Shown here: one piece after another, positions 30,183-39,587 of the stretch | How positions within the stretch are numbered: the first letter of the stretch is position 1 | How the letters are laid out: the number at the start of each line of letters is the position of its first letter | Origin: Chryseobacterium sp. CH21 | GTDB taxonomy: Bacteria; Bacteroidota; Bacteroidia; Flavobacteriales; Weeksellaceae | Direction: 5' to 3' | Assembly (NCBI RefSeq): GCF_004119445.1 | Contig: NZ_QICI01000055.1 | Coordinates: forward strand, 1 to 58,485 | DNA length: 58,485 nt | Notes under the pieces: generated by a model | Databases searched by the model: none | What the model was told of the DNA's origin: nothing | Seen by the model: only the letters and a program-made list of their open reading frames with translations | Position numbers and translations under genes: made by a program

Positions 30183-33100
30183 ATGAATTTCAAATTTATA
30201 TCCTCCTCTATCATCTTGCTGAGCTTATTCTTGTCAACGGTTTCTCTGAAAGCTCAACACTCATTTCAGGATTTTGAAAAAGAGAAGACCTACATTCAGA
30301 CCAATCATGTTTTTTATAAACCTGGAGAGGAAATGTATTTTAAAATGTACGTGGTAAAAGGAAATAACAACCTTCCAACAGATGCCAGCAGGGTTGTTAA
30401 TTTTGAAATCATTGATCCGGCAGGAAGTATTGTGAAAAAATTAAAATATGAAATTACTAATGGCTATGCTCAGGGCTATTTCTATTTTGATGAAGACATG
30501 AAAGGCGGGATTTATAAAATCAGAGCCTATACCAACTGGATGCAGAATGAAGAAGGGAAAAATGTTTTCGAAAAAGAAATTACCCTCCAGAAAATAGTAT
30601 CCCCAAGGATTCTCATGAAACTGGATTTTCCCAAAAAAGGATATGGTCCGGGAGATGAGGTGACGGCCGACTTTTCAATGAGAAGTCTTAGCAGTCTTCC
30701 GATTCCTTTTTATGAAGCAGATTATACGGTAATGCACAATGGAGAGACCATTTCACAAGGAAAACTGATTACGGATAAAGAAGGTAAAAAAATGTTGATC
30801 TTTAAGCTTCCTGAAGTCTTAAAATCTTCTGATGCCCTTTTGAATATCAAAGTGAATTTTGACGGATTTACAGAATCTATTTCCAGAAATATTCCCATTG
30901 TTCTGAACAATCTGGATGTGAAGTTTTTACCTGAAGGTGGTACTTTTATCAATGGAATTAAACAGAATATCGCATTTAAAATCCTTGATGAGTTTGAAAA
31001 ACCTGTAGATGCTGTTTTGGCTGTTTACAATCAGAATCATGAAAAAATAAAAGAAATTTCAGCCTATAATTTCGGGATGGGAAGCTTTCGTTTTACCCCT
31101 AAAAAAGGAGAAACTTATTATGCTAAAGTTCTAAAACCTGAAAATATAGCCCAGATTTTTAACTTACCAGTAGCAAAAAATGAAGGATTAGTGTTGAATG
31201 TTCAAAACGAGAACACAAAACTGAGCTTCACCATCATTTCAACAGAGGAAAAAACGATTACCCTGAAAGGGAGTTTTCGTGGAAAAGAAGTGTACAGCAA
31301 AGAAATTCTGTTAAAAAAAGGAACGAATTCTTTGGAAATTGAGGAGAAAGACTTACCCACAGGAATTTGCAGATTTACTGTTCTGGAGAATAATGTTCCA
31401 GTTGCAGAACGTATCGTTTTCACCAATAAAAAGAACCAGCTCAATATAAAGGTTATTCCGGTGAAAAAACATTACCAGCCAAGAGAAAAAGTGATTCTGA
31501 ATATTGAAACTACCGATGAAAATAATAAACCTGTTCCTGCCAATCTCGGAATGAGCGTAGTAGATGATAAGCTTTGGACCTATGCAGACGATAAGCAGAA
31601 TCATCTCATCTCATGGCTTCTGATGGACTCTGAACTGAAAGGGAAAATTGAAAAACCTCAGTTTTATTTCGACAAAAAAGAAGAAAAAGCAGACAAAAGC
31701 TTAGATCTTGTTATGCTTACAAACGGTTACAGATATTTCGAATTGATCCCCGAAGTACTGAAGACAAACAAATACAAATACCTTCCCGAAAAGAAAAATA
31801 CAATTTACGGAGTAGTGGAAGATGAAAATAAGAAAACAGTGAAAGCCGATGTTTTCCTTCTAAGTACGAACGATAAAAAGATCCTTAAACAATCCGTTGC
31901 AGAAAACGGAAAATTTTATTTTTCAGATTTGAATGCAGGAAATTCATACAAAATTATTGCAAAATCTTATCAGCCAAAACAGAAACTGAAAATCAGAATT
32001 TTATCCTATAATCTGGATATTAATCCTTTAGAAAAACAAAAACTATCCAATATAGATGTTGAAGAAATTATAAAAGAAGCCGAAAAAAGGAAGAAACAAA
32101 AACAGAAAACAGAAACAATACCAGTCAGGTAAATCGTCCGGGAAGATCAAAAACAGATACAATCAGTAAAAATAAGAGTATTGAAGAAGTCGTAGTATTA
32201 GGATATAGTTCAATAGCTAAGAGCAAAAGTATTGTGACATCCAATACCATAGCATCTTCTTTAGAAATTCAGAACCCCAATATACCTTCATTATTAAACG
32301 GAAAAGCTGCCGGAATAATAGTAACCCCAGTGGGGCAGGCTGGTGCAAGTGCACAAATCAGAATAAGAGGAGCCGCTTCTATTGCCAATAAGAATCCATT
32401 ATTTATTGTGGATGGAACTCCTGTAGAAAATTTCAATACCACGATCAATCCCAATGATATCAACAGTATTACCATTCTGAAAGACGCAGCCGCTACTGCC
32501 CTTTATGGTAGCAGAGCGTCAAATGGAGTGGTGATAATTAACTCATACAAAAGTGGAAGTTCACAAATTAAGTTGGATATCACCCCGAAATCTTATATTG
32601 CTGTAGAAAGTTTACCATCCGGAAGATTGGTGTCATATGCTGCTGCAAGAGAATTTGCCTATCCGGAATATGAAACAACCAATACTTCCTATCGTTTCGA
32701 TTACAGAGAAGCTCTTTACTGGAATCCGGTGGTAGAAACCGATAAAAACGGTAAAGCGACAGTGGCGTTTTATAATTCAGATGCCAATTCTACGTTTAGA
32801 GTCATGACAGAAGGTATTTCTGCAGCAGGGCTTTTAGGAAGAGATGAAATCACATACGCTGCACAGAGCCTTATTTCACTGGATGCAAAAATTCCACAAT
32901 ACCTGACGAGAACAGATCAGATGATGATTCCTGTGGTCATAAAAAATAATTCTTCAGAAACCCGTAAAATGACCATGGATGTTATTGTACCCAATCATGT
33001 AAAACTTATCAGTTCTGATAGTCTGATTACCCTAAAACCACTAGAATCGGGAAGATTATTTGTTAAAATACAGACTGATGAGATCGTGAATTCTGATATT

Positions 33101-34705
33101 CAGTTTTCTGTGAGATCCGGAGATTTCAGAGAAACCATGATCCTTCCTTTTAAAGTAGAAGAAAAGGGATTTCCACATCAGTTTTCCATTATTAATAATA
33201 AAACAGAGGATATCAAAATCAACATCCCGGAATACATCAACGGAACTCTGTATTCATCCTATTATGTATTTGAAAATACTGCACTGAAGTTATTTGAAGA
33301 TCTGGAACAGTTGAAAAGAGAGCCTTATGGATGCTTTGAACAGCTTTCTTCAACAGTATATCCTAATATTTTTATTCTTGATTATTTAAAATCAACTAAA
33401 AAAATAAATACTGCAACGGAAAATCTGGTGATTAAAAACCTGAAAAAAGGATTCCAGAAAATGCTGAGCTATAAAAATAAAGATGGAGGGATCGGATATT
33501 TCAGTTCTGAAGAATCAGATGTAGCACTTTCTGCATTTGCATTAATGGAATTTACAGAATTAAAAAAATACGTAAATCCGGATGCTAAAATTATTCAGGG
33601 ACTTTCTTCATTTATTTTATCCAGAAAAAGCGGAAACGGATTATTTGAAGTCAGAAGACCCTATGAATCCAAAAAAACATATTCTGAATATTCCTGGTCG
33701 AGAAATATGTATGTTGTTTATGCATTATCCAAACTGGGCTTCAAGAATGAAATAGAAGATACTTTTCAGGTAACGCTGAAAAGAGCTTTGACTACAAAAG
33801 ATACGTATCAGCTGGCTTTACTTGCCAATGCGGCTGCGGATCTTGGAAAACAACAGGAATATGATGATCTGATGAAGATTCTGGACAAGCAGTATGAAAC
33901 GAAGAATATAAAATCTGAAATCACTTTTACAGGTTCATGGGGAAGGTCTGCAGAGGCGGAAACCCTTTCATTGTACATAATGGCACTTCAGAAAGATGAA
34001 AAACTAAACCAGTTGAAAATTGCAGAAGCAGTAGATAGGCTGATTGCTTTCGATGGATATTTCGGATTCGGTTCTACTCAGGCAACTACATTGGCAATAC
34101 AGGCGCTGTCTGAGTTTTTCTCTAAAAATGAAAAAATATATGGAACTGAAAAGCCTGTTATCAAGATTAATCAGGCACAAATTTCACCTATGATCAGTTT
34201 TTCGTCAGCATTTAAAGCTGGAGAAAATGATATCAGTATTCATTATCCATCGCAAAAAGGATTGCCTTATAAACTCGGATACCAGTATTATACCCTGCAG
34301 GCTCCGGAAAGCAAAAATATTCCTCTTACCATGGAAACAAAACTGAAATCCGGGATATCAAAAGTAGGAGAGACCAACAGAATGACTGTTACTATTAAAA
34401 ACAAAATAAATGGTCAACTTCCAATGACGATAGCAAAAATTGGTATCCCTGCAGGACTTACCCTTCAAAATGCCTTATTAAAAGATCTGATTGATAAAAA
34501 GCAGATCTCTTATTATGAGATTTTCGACAACTATTTGACTTTGTACTGGGAACATTTTGATGCTGAGGAAACGAAAACTATTAATCTTGATCTGAAAGTA
34601 GAGTTTGCAGGAACCTATACCGGAAAATCAAGTAATGTGTATTTGTACTACATGCCGGAATCCAAATATTGGAACCAGGGAATAACTACGAAAATAGAAC
34701 CTTAA
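30183..34705 (+). CDS. Alpha-2-macroglobulin-like protein with embedded SusC plug domain, one frameshift
   Basis: About 1,507 residues once repaired. Signal peptide MNFKFISSSIILLSLFLSTVSLKAQ; no lipobox. MG2-type domains occupy the first half (TYIQTNHVFYKPGEEMYFKMY). A carboxypeptidase-regulatory-like domain lies near residues 537-610 (TIYGVVEDENKK). A SusC plug follows near 666-792 (SIEEVVVLGYSS, IRIRGAASIANK, PLFIVDG, DAAATALYGSRASNGVVII). Then come the A2M domain (LYWNPVVETDKNGKATVAF) and a helical toroid with thioester motif PYGCFEQLSS at 33329-33343, so Cys and Gln of CxEQ are present. The frame breaks once in an A-rich tract (about 32085-32125). A2M proteins trap proteases through the thioester. 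Here the plug may gate the barrel encoded 3 bases upstream (inference). Confidence 0.83.
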
Positions 34706-34725
34706 TTTTAAATTTTATAAACCTC

Positions 34726-34760
34726 AAAACAGGCATTCTCAGTGATGTCTGTTTTATTTT
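34726..34760 (+). terminator. Terminator after the alpha-2-macroglobulin-like gene
   Basis: AAAACAG-CAT and ATG-CTGTTTT pair imperfectly, followed by ATTTT, about 20 bases past the stop codon. Confidence 0.65.
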
Positions 34761-34766
34761 AAAATT

Positions 34767-34790
34767 AATTTTCAAAAATTATTGAAAATT
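34767..34790. promoter_or_regulatory. GbsR-cluster operator, site 1 (autoregulatory)
   Basis: A 24-bp near-perfect palindrome (AATTTTCAAAAATT followed by ATTGAAAATT). It overlaps the -33 element of the regulator's own promoter. Similar palindromes recur at 36085, 36900 and 38557. Confidence 0.65.
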
Positions 34791-34810
34791 CAAAAATATA
34801 ATTACATTTG
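34782..34810 (+). promoter_or_regulatory. Promoter of the GbsR-type regulator
   Basis: TTG (34782-34784) and TACATTTG (34803-34810) are separated by 18 bases. They lie 26 bases before the ATG at 34837. The -33 element is inside operator site 1, so repression by occlusion is plausible. Confidence 0.65.
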
Positions 34811-34836
34811 TTATAGAAATTTAAAAGGCAAATACA

Positions 34837-35340
34837 ATGCAACTTTCAGAAGCAAAAGAAAAATATATTCAGACCTGGGGAACCTTTGCTACCAATTGGG
34901 GAATCAACCGTACGATGGCACAGGTACATGCGCTGCTTTTGGCAAGCGGAAGACCTCTTTCTACCGATGAGGTAATGGAGCAGCTGGAGATTTCAAGAGG
35001 AAATGCCAATATGAATCTCCGTGCCCTGATAGACTGGGGAATTGTGAAAAAAGAATTTGTGAAAGGGGATCGTAAAGAATATTTCATAGCTGAGAAAGAT
35101 GTCTGGTACCTGTTCAAACAAATTACGAAAGAACGCAGAAAAAGAGAAATAGAACCTGTGATTTCCTTTCTTGAAGAGCTTAAAAATATTGAGGATAAAG
35201 ATTCGGAAGAAGCTCAGGAATTTATTAAGCTGATGAATGACTTCAGTTCTGTAACCGGAAAGATCAATAACATCATGGATCTGGCAATAAAAAGTGATGA
35301 TCACTGGTTGGTAGGGAAGATTACCAATCTACTGAAATAA
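34837..35340 (+). CDS. GbsR/MarR family transcriptional regulator
   Basis: A 167-residue winged-helix regulator. The GbsR-type start WGTFATNWGINRTMAQVHALLL leads into the HTH (RPLSTDEVMEQLEISRGNANMNLRALIDWGIV) and wing (GDRKEYFIAEKDVW). The C-terminal half is helical (dimerisation and ligand binding). In Firmicutes GbsR senses choline; here the ligand is unknown. It heads a cluster of membrane, SRPBCC and oxidoreductase genes. Each transcription unit in its first half carries the same palindrome as the regulator's own promoter, so this protein is the natural candidate binder. Confidence 0.9.
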   Translation: MQLSEAKEKYIQTWGTFATNWGINRTMAQVHALLLASGRPLSTDEVMEQLEISRGNANMNLRALIDWGIVKKEFVKGDRKEYFIAEKDVWYLFKQITKERRKREIEPVISFLEELKNIEDKDSEEAQEFIKLMNDFSSVTGKINNIMDLAIKSDDHWLVGKITNLLK

Positions 35341-35351
35341 ATTTTCAAAAA

Positions 35352-36046
35352 ATGAGAAGTCTTTTATTACTATGTCTTTTAAGTCTGATAATGAGCTGTC
35401 AGAAAAATGTAATGGCAAATTTCGACATTCATATAGAAAACTATGATAAGTATGATGAAAGGCGCCACGATTTGTATAAAATTGAAATCTATAAGGATGA
35501 GAAGATCTTCAAAATTTTAGAACCTGAAGAGTATGCACCGGCCTTAAATTTCAATATAAAATTGGATAGTTTAAAAGAAGGAAAATATTCATTTGTTTAC
35601 GAAAATCTTTTTGGAGAAACCATAAAAAAAGAAATAAAAGTTGATGAATCAAAAACATACAGGATCAGCATTACTCCTGACTATTTATTTAAAAAGAATA
35701 AAAAATCTGTTTTTGAAAATCTAAAAGACTCGGAAGCAAAATTGGTGTTTCAGTCCAGAGGATGTTTCCATCAGGATAAGGATTCAATAGTTGTCATTAA
35801 CAAAGGAAAAGATTACTTTCTTCGGCAAAAAATGGTAGTTTGAAAGTTCTGGATAAAGCAGCATGGGCCTATTTAGTAAAATCGGAAAATATAATAAGGG
35901 AAATTCCTAAAGATGGAGGCTGTACCACAAGAGATGAATATATTTTCTATTATCAAGGAAAATCTGATACTATTAATGACGATACATGTGAATTTTCTAC
36001 CTGGCATACACTGAGAGATTACCTGAAAAAGAATAAATTACAATAA
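35352..36046 (+). CDS. Putative lipoprotein of unknown function, frameshifted
   Basis: A roughly 231-residue protein. The N-terminus MRSLLLLCLLSLIMSCQKN looks like a lipoprotein signal with Cys at the cleavage site (the -2 Met is atypical). The mature part is beta-rich and charged (IEIYKDEKIFKILEPEEYAP, DSLKEGKYSFVYENLFGE). The frame breaks at the A run 35827-35832. One added A gives RQKNGSLKVLDKAAWAYLVK and continues to the stop at 36046, where a Cys-containing tail (KDGGCTTRDEYIFYYQG) is found. It lies 11 bases after the regulator gene and is probably cotranscribed. I do not recognise the family. Confidence 0.65.
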
Positions 36047-36084
36047 AAATAAATCTGGATGAAAATCCTTTTTTATTTCAATTT

Positions 36085-36108
36085 AATTTTCAAAAATTAC
36101 TGAAAATA
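36085..36108. promoter_or_regulatory. GbsR-cluster operator, site 2
   Basis: AATTTTCAAAAATTACTGAAAATA, a palindrome with TTTCA and TGAAA half-sites, precedes the gene at 36122 by 14 bases. It is itself preceded by TTTTTTATTT, as at sites 3 and 4. Confidence 0.6.
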
Positions 36109-36121
36109 TAAAATTTATAAA

Positions 36122-36466
36122 ATGTTTAATATTGTTTCATATGTGATTTTCCTTTGCATCAGTTCATACATAACAATTGATGTAGGAAGAAGATGTTATC
36201 ACGAAGGGAAAGCCTATCTGAAATATTTACTTCACGATGATGATATTTGTCTGACAATTAACAGGATCCTCTTAGGATGTTATTATTTAGTAAACCTTGG
36301 TTATATCGCGATAAGTCTTACAACCTGGAGCACCATAAACAGCATAGAAGATATGATAACGGTTACAGCAACAAGAGTGGGATGCATCATTTTAATTCTC
36401 TGTTTATTACATTACTTGAACATTTTCATTCTTTACTTTCTTAGAAATAAATTAACATTAAAATAA
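36122..36466 (+). CDS. Small membrane protein, paralogue of the next gene
   Basis: A 114-residue membrane protein with about three helices (IVSYVIFLCISSYITIDV, LLGCYYLVNLGYIAISL, CIILILCLLHYLNIFILYFL). It aligns with the protein encoded directly downstream (YYLVNLGY with FYLLNLGF, INSIEDMITVTATRVG with IETIERLVVALSKKIG), so the two arose by duplication. An operator palindrome precedes it. No known function. Confidence 0.72.
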   Translation: MFNIVSYVIFLCISSYITIDVGRRCYHEGKAYLKYLLHDDDICLTINRILLGCYYLVNLGYIAISLTTWSTINSIEDMITVTATRVGCIILILCLLHYLNIFILYFLRNKLTLK

Positions 36467-36473
36467 TACTATT

Positions 36474-36884
36474 ATGGCAACTACAGTTTTAACCGCAACG
36501 TATAATTTTTCAGCGTACATGATCTATTTACCAATCGTAATTACCCTTACCATATTGGTATCCCAGTTTTTATTTAAAAATTCAAAAACATTCATGATTG
36601 ATATTTTTCATCAGAAAAAAGACATTGCCATGGCAACCAATTCTCTTTTTAAAATAGGTTTCTATCTTTTAAATCTGGGATTTGCTCTTTGTATCATTGA
36701 ATTTTTTCAAATTGAAACCATAGAAAGACTGGTAGTCGCTCTGAGTAAAAAAATTGGAGGGTTTTCAATTTATTTAGGCGTAATGATGCTTCTGAATCTA
36801 TTATTATTCCTAAAAGGACGTAAACATGCATTGAGAAAAGAAAAAGAAGTAAGTGATCAAATTTCTGATTTTGAAAGAGACTGA
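36474..36884 (+). CDS. Small membrane protein, paralogue of the preceding gene
   Basis: A 136-residue membrane protein with three or four helices (MIYLPIVITLTILVSQFLF, FKIGFYLLNLGFALCIIEFF, FSIYLGVMMLLNLLLFL) and a basic tail (KGRKHALRKEKEV). It starts 7 bases after its paralogue and is surely cotranscribed. The pair could form a hetero-oligomer (inference). No family recognised. Confidence 0.72.
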   Translation: MATTVLTATYNFSAYMIYLPIVITLTILVSQFLFKNSKTFMIDIFHQKKDIAMATNSLFKIGFYLLNLGFALCIIEFFQIETIERLVVALSKKIGGFSIYLGVMMLLNLLLFLKGRKHALRKEKEVSDQISDFERD

Positions 36885-36899
36885 TTTTTTATTTGGAAT

Positions 36900-36924
36900 C
36901 ATATTTCAAATATTACTGAAAATA
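36900..36924. promoter_or_regulatory. GbsR-cluster operator, site 3
   Basis: CATATTTCAAATATTACTGAAAATA, the same TTTCA/TGAAA palindrome, lies 16 bases before the gene at 36941. It is preceded by TTTTTTATTTG. Confidence 0.6.
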
Positions 36925-36940
36925 TAAAACTTATAATATC

Positions 36941-37885
36941 ATGAAAAATTTTTTCAAAAAATACCTCTATTTAAGCCTGTTTCTAACGGTTGTTTTAATT
37001 GTTGGTATATGGTTTTTTCTTGTTGCTGAAGGAGAATATGGTGTTACAATGTTCTTTACCATTCCGGTTTCTATAGGATTTATCATCGGGTATGTAAAGT
37101 ATTTTAAAAGAATCGGGTTGGCGAATATTCTGAAGACCATCTTCAAAATAGTTTTAGGATTAGTCATTTTCTCTGTGATCCTGATAGCAGCCGGAACAAA
37201 AGGGGCCATTTGCATTATTATGGCAATCCCATTTATTGGCTTTGCCATGTTTGTAGGCTTCACTTTTGGATTTATCATTGGGGTACTCGATGAAAAAAGG
37301 CATACAGGAAGTGTTATCGTATTTCTTCTTTTCATCAATCCGGCATCATATATTTTTGATACCTATACAAAACCTATTGAAGAGACTATTACCACAGAAA
37401 TGATTATAAATTCTTCAAACGAGAAAGTCTGGAAGCTTTTAAATACACAAATCAATTTCAATACCCCAGATTTTATACTGTTTGAAAAAGGAGTCAGCTA
37501 TCCAAAGAATATAAAACTGATGAATAAAAATGGAAAATTAGGGTATAGCTGCCAGACCAACAATGATAAATTGCAGCTTAATATTAATGAGTTTGTAGAA
37601 AATAAAAAAGTAAAATTCTCTCTGGAAAACCAAACCGTTCCCATGAAAGAAATAACACCTTATGATGATATTGATGCCAAGCATTTACATGATTATTTTA
37701 TCGTGAAGTATGGCGAAATTACTTTAGATAAACTGTCAGAAAATAAAACAAAGATCATTGCAAAAACAAAATACAGTTACAAAATAGCACCCACCTGGTA
37801 CTGGAAAAAATGGTCAGGCTATATCATTGATAAAATGCAAACCCATGTATTACAATCTATAAAAACACAATCTGAAAATGAATGA
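36941..37885 (+). CDS. Membrane protein with C-terminal SRPBCC/START-like domain
   Basis: A 314-residue two-part protein. Residues about 1-145 hold four or five membrane helices (YLYLSLFLTVVLIVGIWFFL, IVLGLVIFSVILIAAG, CIIMAIPFIGFAMFVGFTFG). Residues about 150-310 resemble a polyketide-cyclase/START-type ligand pocket (TTEMIINSSNEKVWKLLNTQ, then VENKKVKFSLENQTVP, ISENKTKIIAKTKYSYK-like). Such a fusion would place a hydrophobic-ligand domain next to the membrane. The stop overlaps the next gene's start by 8 bases. Function unknown; lipid handling is inference. Confidence 0.7.
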   Translation: MKNFFKKYLYLSLFLTVVLIVGIWFFLVAEGEYGVTMFFTIPVSIGFIIGYVKYFKRIGLANILKTIFKIVLGLVIFSVILIAAGTKGAICIIMAIPFIGFAMFVGFTFGFIIGVLDEKRHTGSVIVFLLFINPASYIFDTYTKPIEETITTEMIINSSNEKVWKLLNTQINFNTPDFILFEKGVSYPKNIKLMNKNGKLGYSCQTNNDKLQLNINEFVENKKVKFSLENQTVPMKEITPYDDIDAKHLHDYFIVKYGEITLDKLSENKTKIIAKTKYSYKIAPTWYWKKWSGYIIDKMQTHVLQSIKTQSENE

Positions 37886-38540
37886 TCTGCAACAATATTT
37901 TGACCGCCTGCAACCCAGATATTACATTAATGAAATTGCATCTTTAGGGTTTACCAGACTGTTCAGAAAGATGGCCGTTCAAAAGGTAAAAAGTTATGGA
38001 GACAAAAGAGTTTTGGATCTGATGAGCGGACAGGGAGAAAATCTGGAGTTTATCCAATCTCACAATAAAAATACAGCAATTGTAGCACTGGATTATTCTT
38101 CAGCAATGCATATGAAACTGGCTGCAACATTTGGAAATAAGCTATCCATACAACAGATCCAGAAAGATTTTTTTGAAAGCCAGATTCCGGATCATTCTAT
38201 GGACATTATCCTTTGCTCTTACGGAACAAAGACGATAGAAGAAGATCAGAAACCAATTTTTGCTGACAGACTGTCAAGAATCATTGATGAAAAAGGAGAA
38301 ATCATCATCGTAGAATTTGTAAAACCAAAAACAAAATGGAGATTCAGTTGTGTGAAGTGGTATATCGAAGTACTTGTTTCAACGCTTTTTGGAAACGAAT
38401 TTGGAAAACTGTTTCATTATATCAACAAAAATGAAAGCCTTGAAGATCTTAAAAATCAGTTCATCAATAATAAGCTTTCCATCATATCTCACAAAAGATA
38501 TCTCGATCTGGTGGAAATCCTTCATGTGAGAAGAAATTAG
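37878..38540 (+). CDS. Class I SAM-dependent methyltransferase (UbiE-like)
   Basis: A 220-residue cytoplasmic methyltransferase. The SAM loop is VLDLMSGQGENLEFI (motif I, with GxG), followed by VALDYSSAMHM (acidic motif II) and MDIILCSYGTKTI, and later GEIIIVEFVKP. The layout matches UbiE/Methyltransf_25 enzymes. Its start overlaps the membrane/SRPBCC gene by 8 bases, so the two are translationally coupled; the substrate may be the ligand of that protein (inference). Confidence 0.83.
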   Translation: MNDLQQYFDRLQPRYYINEIASLGFTRLFRKMAVQKVKSYGDKRVLDLMSGQGENLEFIQSHNKNTAIVALDYSSAMHMKLAATFGNKLSIQQIQKDFFESQIPDHSMDIILCSYGTKTIEEDQKPIFADRLSRIIDEKGEIIIVEFVKPKTKWRFSCVKWYIEVLVSTLFGNEFGKLFHYINKNESLEDLKNQFINNKLSIISHKRYLDLVEILHVRRN

Positions 38541-38556
38541 TTTTTTATTTGAATTT

Positions 38557-38580
38557 ATATTTCAAAAATTACTGAACATT
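38557..38580. promoter_or_regulatory. GbsR-cluster operator, site 4
   Basis: ATATTTCAAAAATTACTGAACATT is the fourth copy of the palindrome, preceded by TTTTTTATTTG. It heads the genes from about 38.6 kb onward. Confidence 0.55.
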
Positions 38581-38597
38581 TTAAATGAATAATAATT

Positions 38598-38660
38598 ATG
38601 AAAAATTTAATCATTCACTTATTCCTGATTATTTATTTCAGAAGAAAAGGATCACTTTAA
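38598..38660 (+). CDS. Very short possible ORF (20 codons)
   Basis: ATG at 38598 opens MKNLIIHLFLIIYFRRKGSL. It lies directly after operator site 4 and before the membrane protein gene at 38673. It may be a leader peptide, a truncated gene start or chance. Weak support only. Confidence 0.25.
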   Translation: MKNLIIHLFLIIYFRRKGSL

Positions 38661-38672
38661 ACGCTAACTGTC

Positions 38673-39047
38673 ATGAAAATATTTGTAAAATATGATTACT
38701 TGATCCAATTGGTTATTCTCATAGTCTGTATCGTAGGAGCTGTGATGCATTACAAAGACTGGAAGTTTATAGAATTCTATTATGTGGTTGGAGGATCCCA
38801 ATTGATAAGTTATCTGGTCAGGTTGTTTTTAAAAATCAAACAATCATCCGAATTTAGAGTGTATGGACTAACCGTCATGCCGGTCTGGATATGTCTGCTT
38901 TTGGTTGACCAGAAAATTTACAATGAATTGACAATGGCTCTCATGGGGATCTTCCTGCTTCTGTCATTGCTGTATACTCCGATAATGGCCATTCTGTATG
39001 TGTATGATTGCTACAATACCTATGAACCTTATAAATCATCATTTTGA
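38673..39047 (+). CDS. Small membrane protein, four helices
   Basis: A 124-residue integral membrane protein that I do not recognise. Hydrophobic segments: YLIQLVILIVCIVGAVMHY, YYVVGGSQLISYLVRLFL, LTVMPVWICLLLV and LMGIFLLLSLLYTPIMAILYVY. It is in the middle of the GbsR-type cluster and shares that regulation by position only. Confidence 0.68.
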   Translation: MKIFVKYDYLIQLVILIVCIVGAVMHYKDWKFIEFYYVVGGSQLISYLVRLFLKIKQSSEFRVYGLTVMPVWICLLLVDQKIYNELTMALMGIFLLLSLLYTPIMAILYVYDCYNTYEPYKSSF

Positions 39048-39093
39048 CAACCATTAAAATTAAAATATAATAAGCTTAAAAACCTTTTAAAAA

Positions 39094-39570
39094 ATGTCAA
39101 CCATCTATTTAAATACAGTCATCAAAGCAGACATTCACTATGTCTTTGATCTGGCAAGAAATATTGATCTGCATCAGGAGTCCACCTCAAAATCTCACGA
39201 AAAAGCAATTGCAGGACGTACCTCAGGGCTCATTGAAGAAAATGAAACCGTAACCTGGAGGGCAAAACATCTGGGAGTATATCAAAACCTCACCACAAAA
39301 ATTGTAAGCATGGAAAAACCGGTTCAGTTCATTGATGTAATGCAAAAAGGAGCTTTCAAATCTATGCGCCATCGGCATATTTTTAAAACGGTAAACGGAA
39401 AAACTCTGATGACCGATATTTTTGAATTCGAATCTCCGCTGGGCATCATTGGGAAATTATTTAATGCCATTTTTCTTACCGAATATCTCAGAAAATTTCT
39501 GCTCAAAAGAAACGAAATGATCAAAACTATTGCAGAATCTTCAACCCGTGACGGAATAGCTATTTTTTAA
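39094..39570 (+). CDS. SRPBCC family protein
   Basis: A 158-residue single-domain START/SRPBCC protein (helix-grip fold with a hydrophobic ligand cavity). The N-terminal IKADIHYVFDLARNIDLHQEST and the central TWRAKHLGVYQNLTTKIVSMEKPVQFIDVMQKGAFKSMRHRHIF-type stretch match proteins often found beside TIGR01777 epimerases, sometimes fused to them and called cell-division-inhibitor-like. The ligand is unknown. It sits 17 bases before the DUF2071 gene. Confidence 0.82.
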   Translation: MSTIYLNTVIKADIHYVFDLARNIDLHQESTSKSHEKAIAGRTSGLIEENETVTWRAKHLGVYQNLTTKIVSMEKPVQFIDVMQKGAFKSMRHRHIFKTVNGKTLMTDIFEFESPLGIIGKLFNAIFLTEYLRKFLLKRNEMIKTIAESSTRDGIAIF

Positions 39571-39587
39571 CCCTAAAACACATTGTT

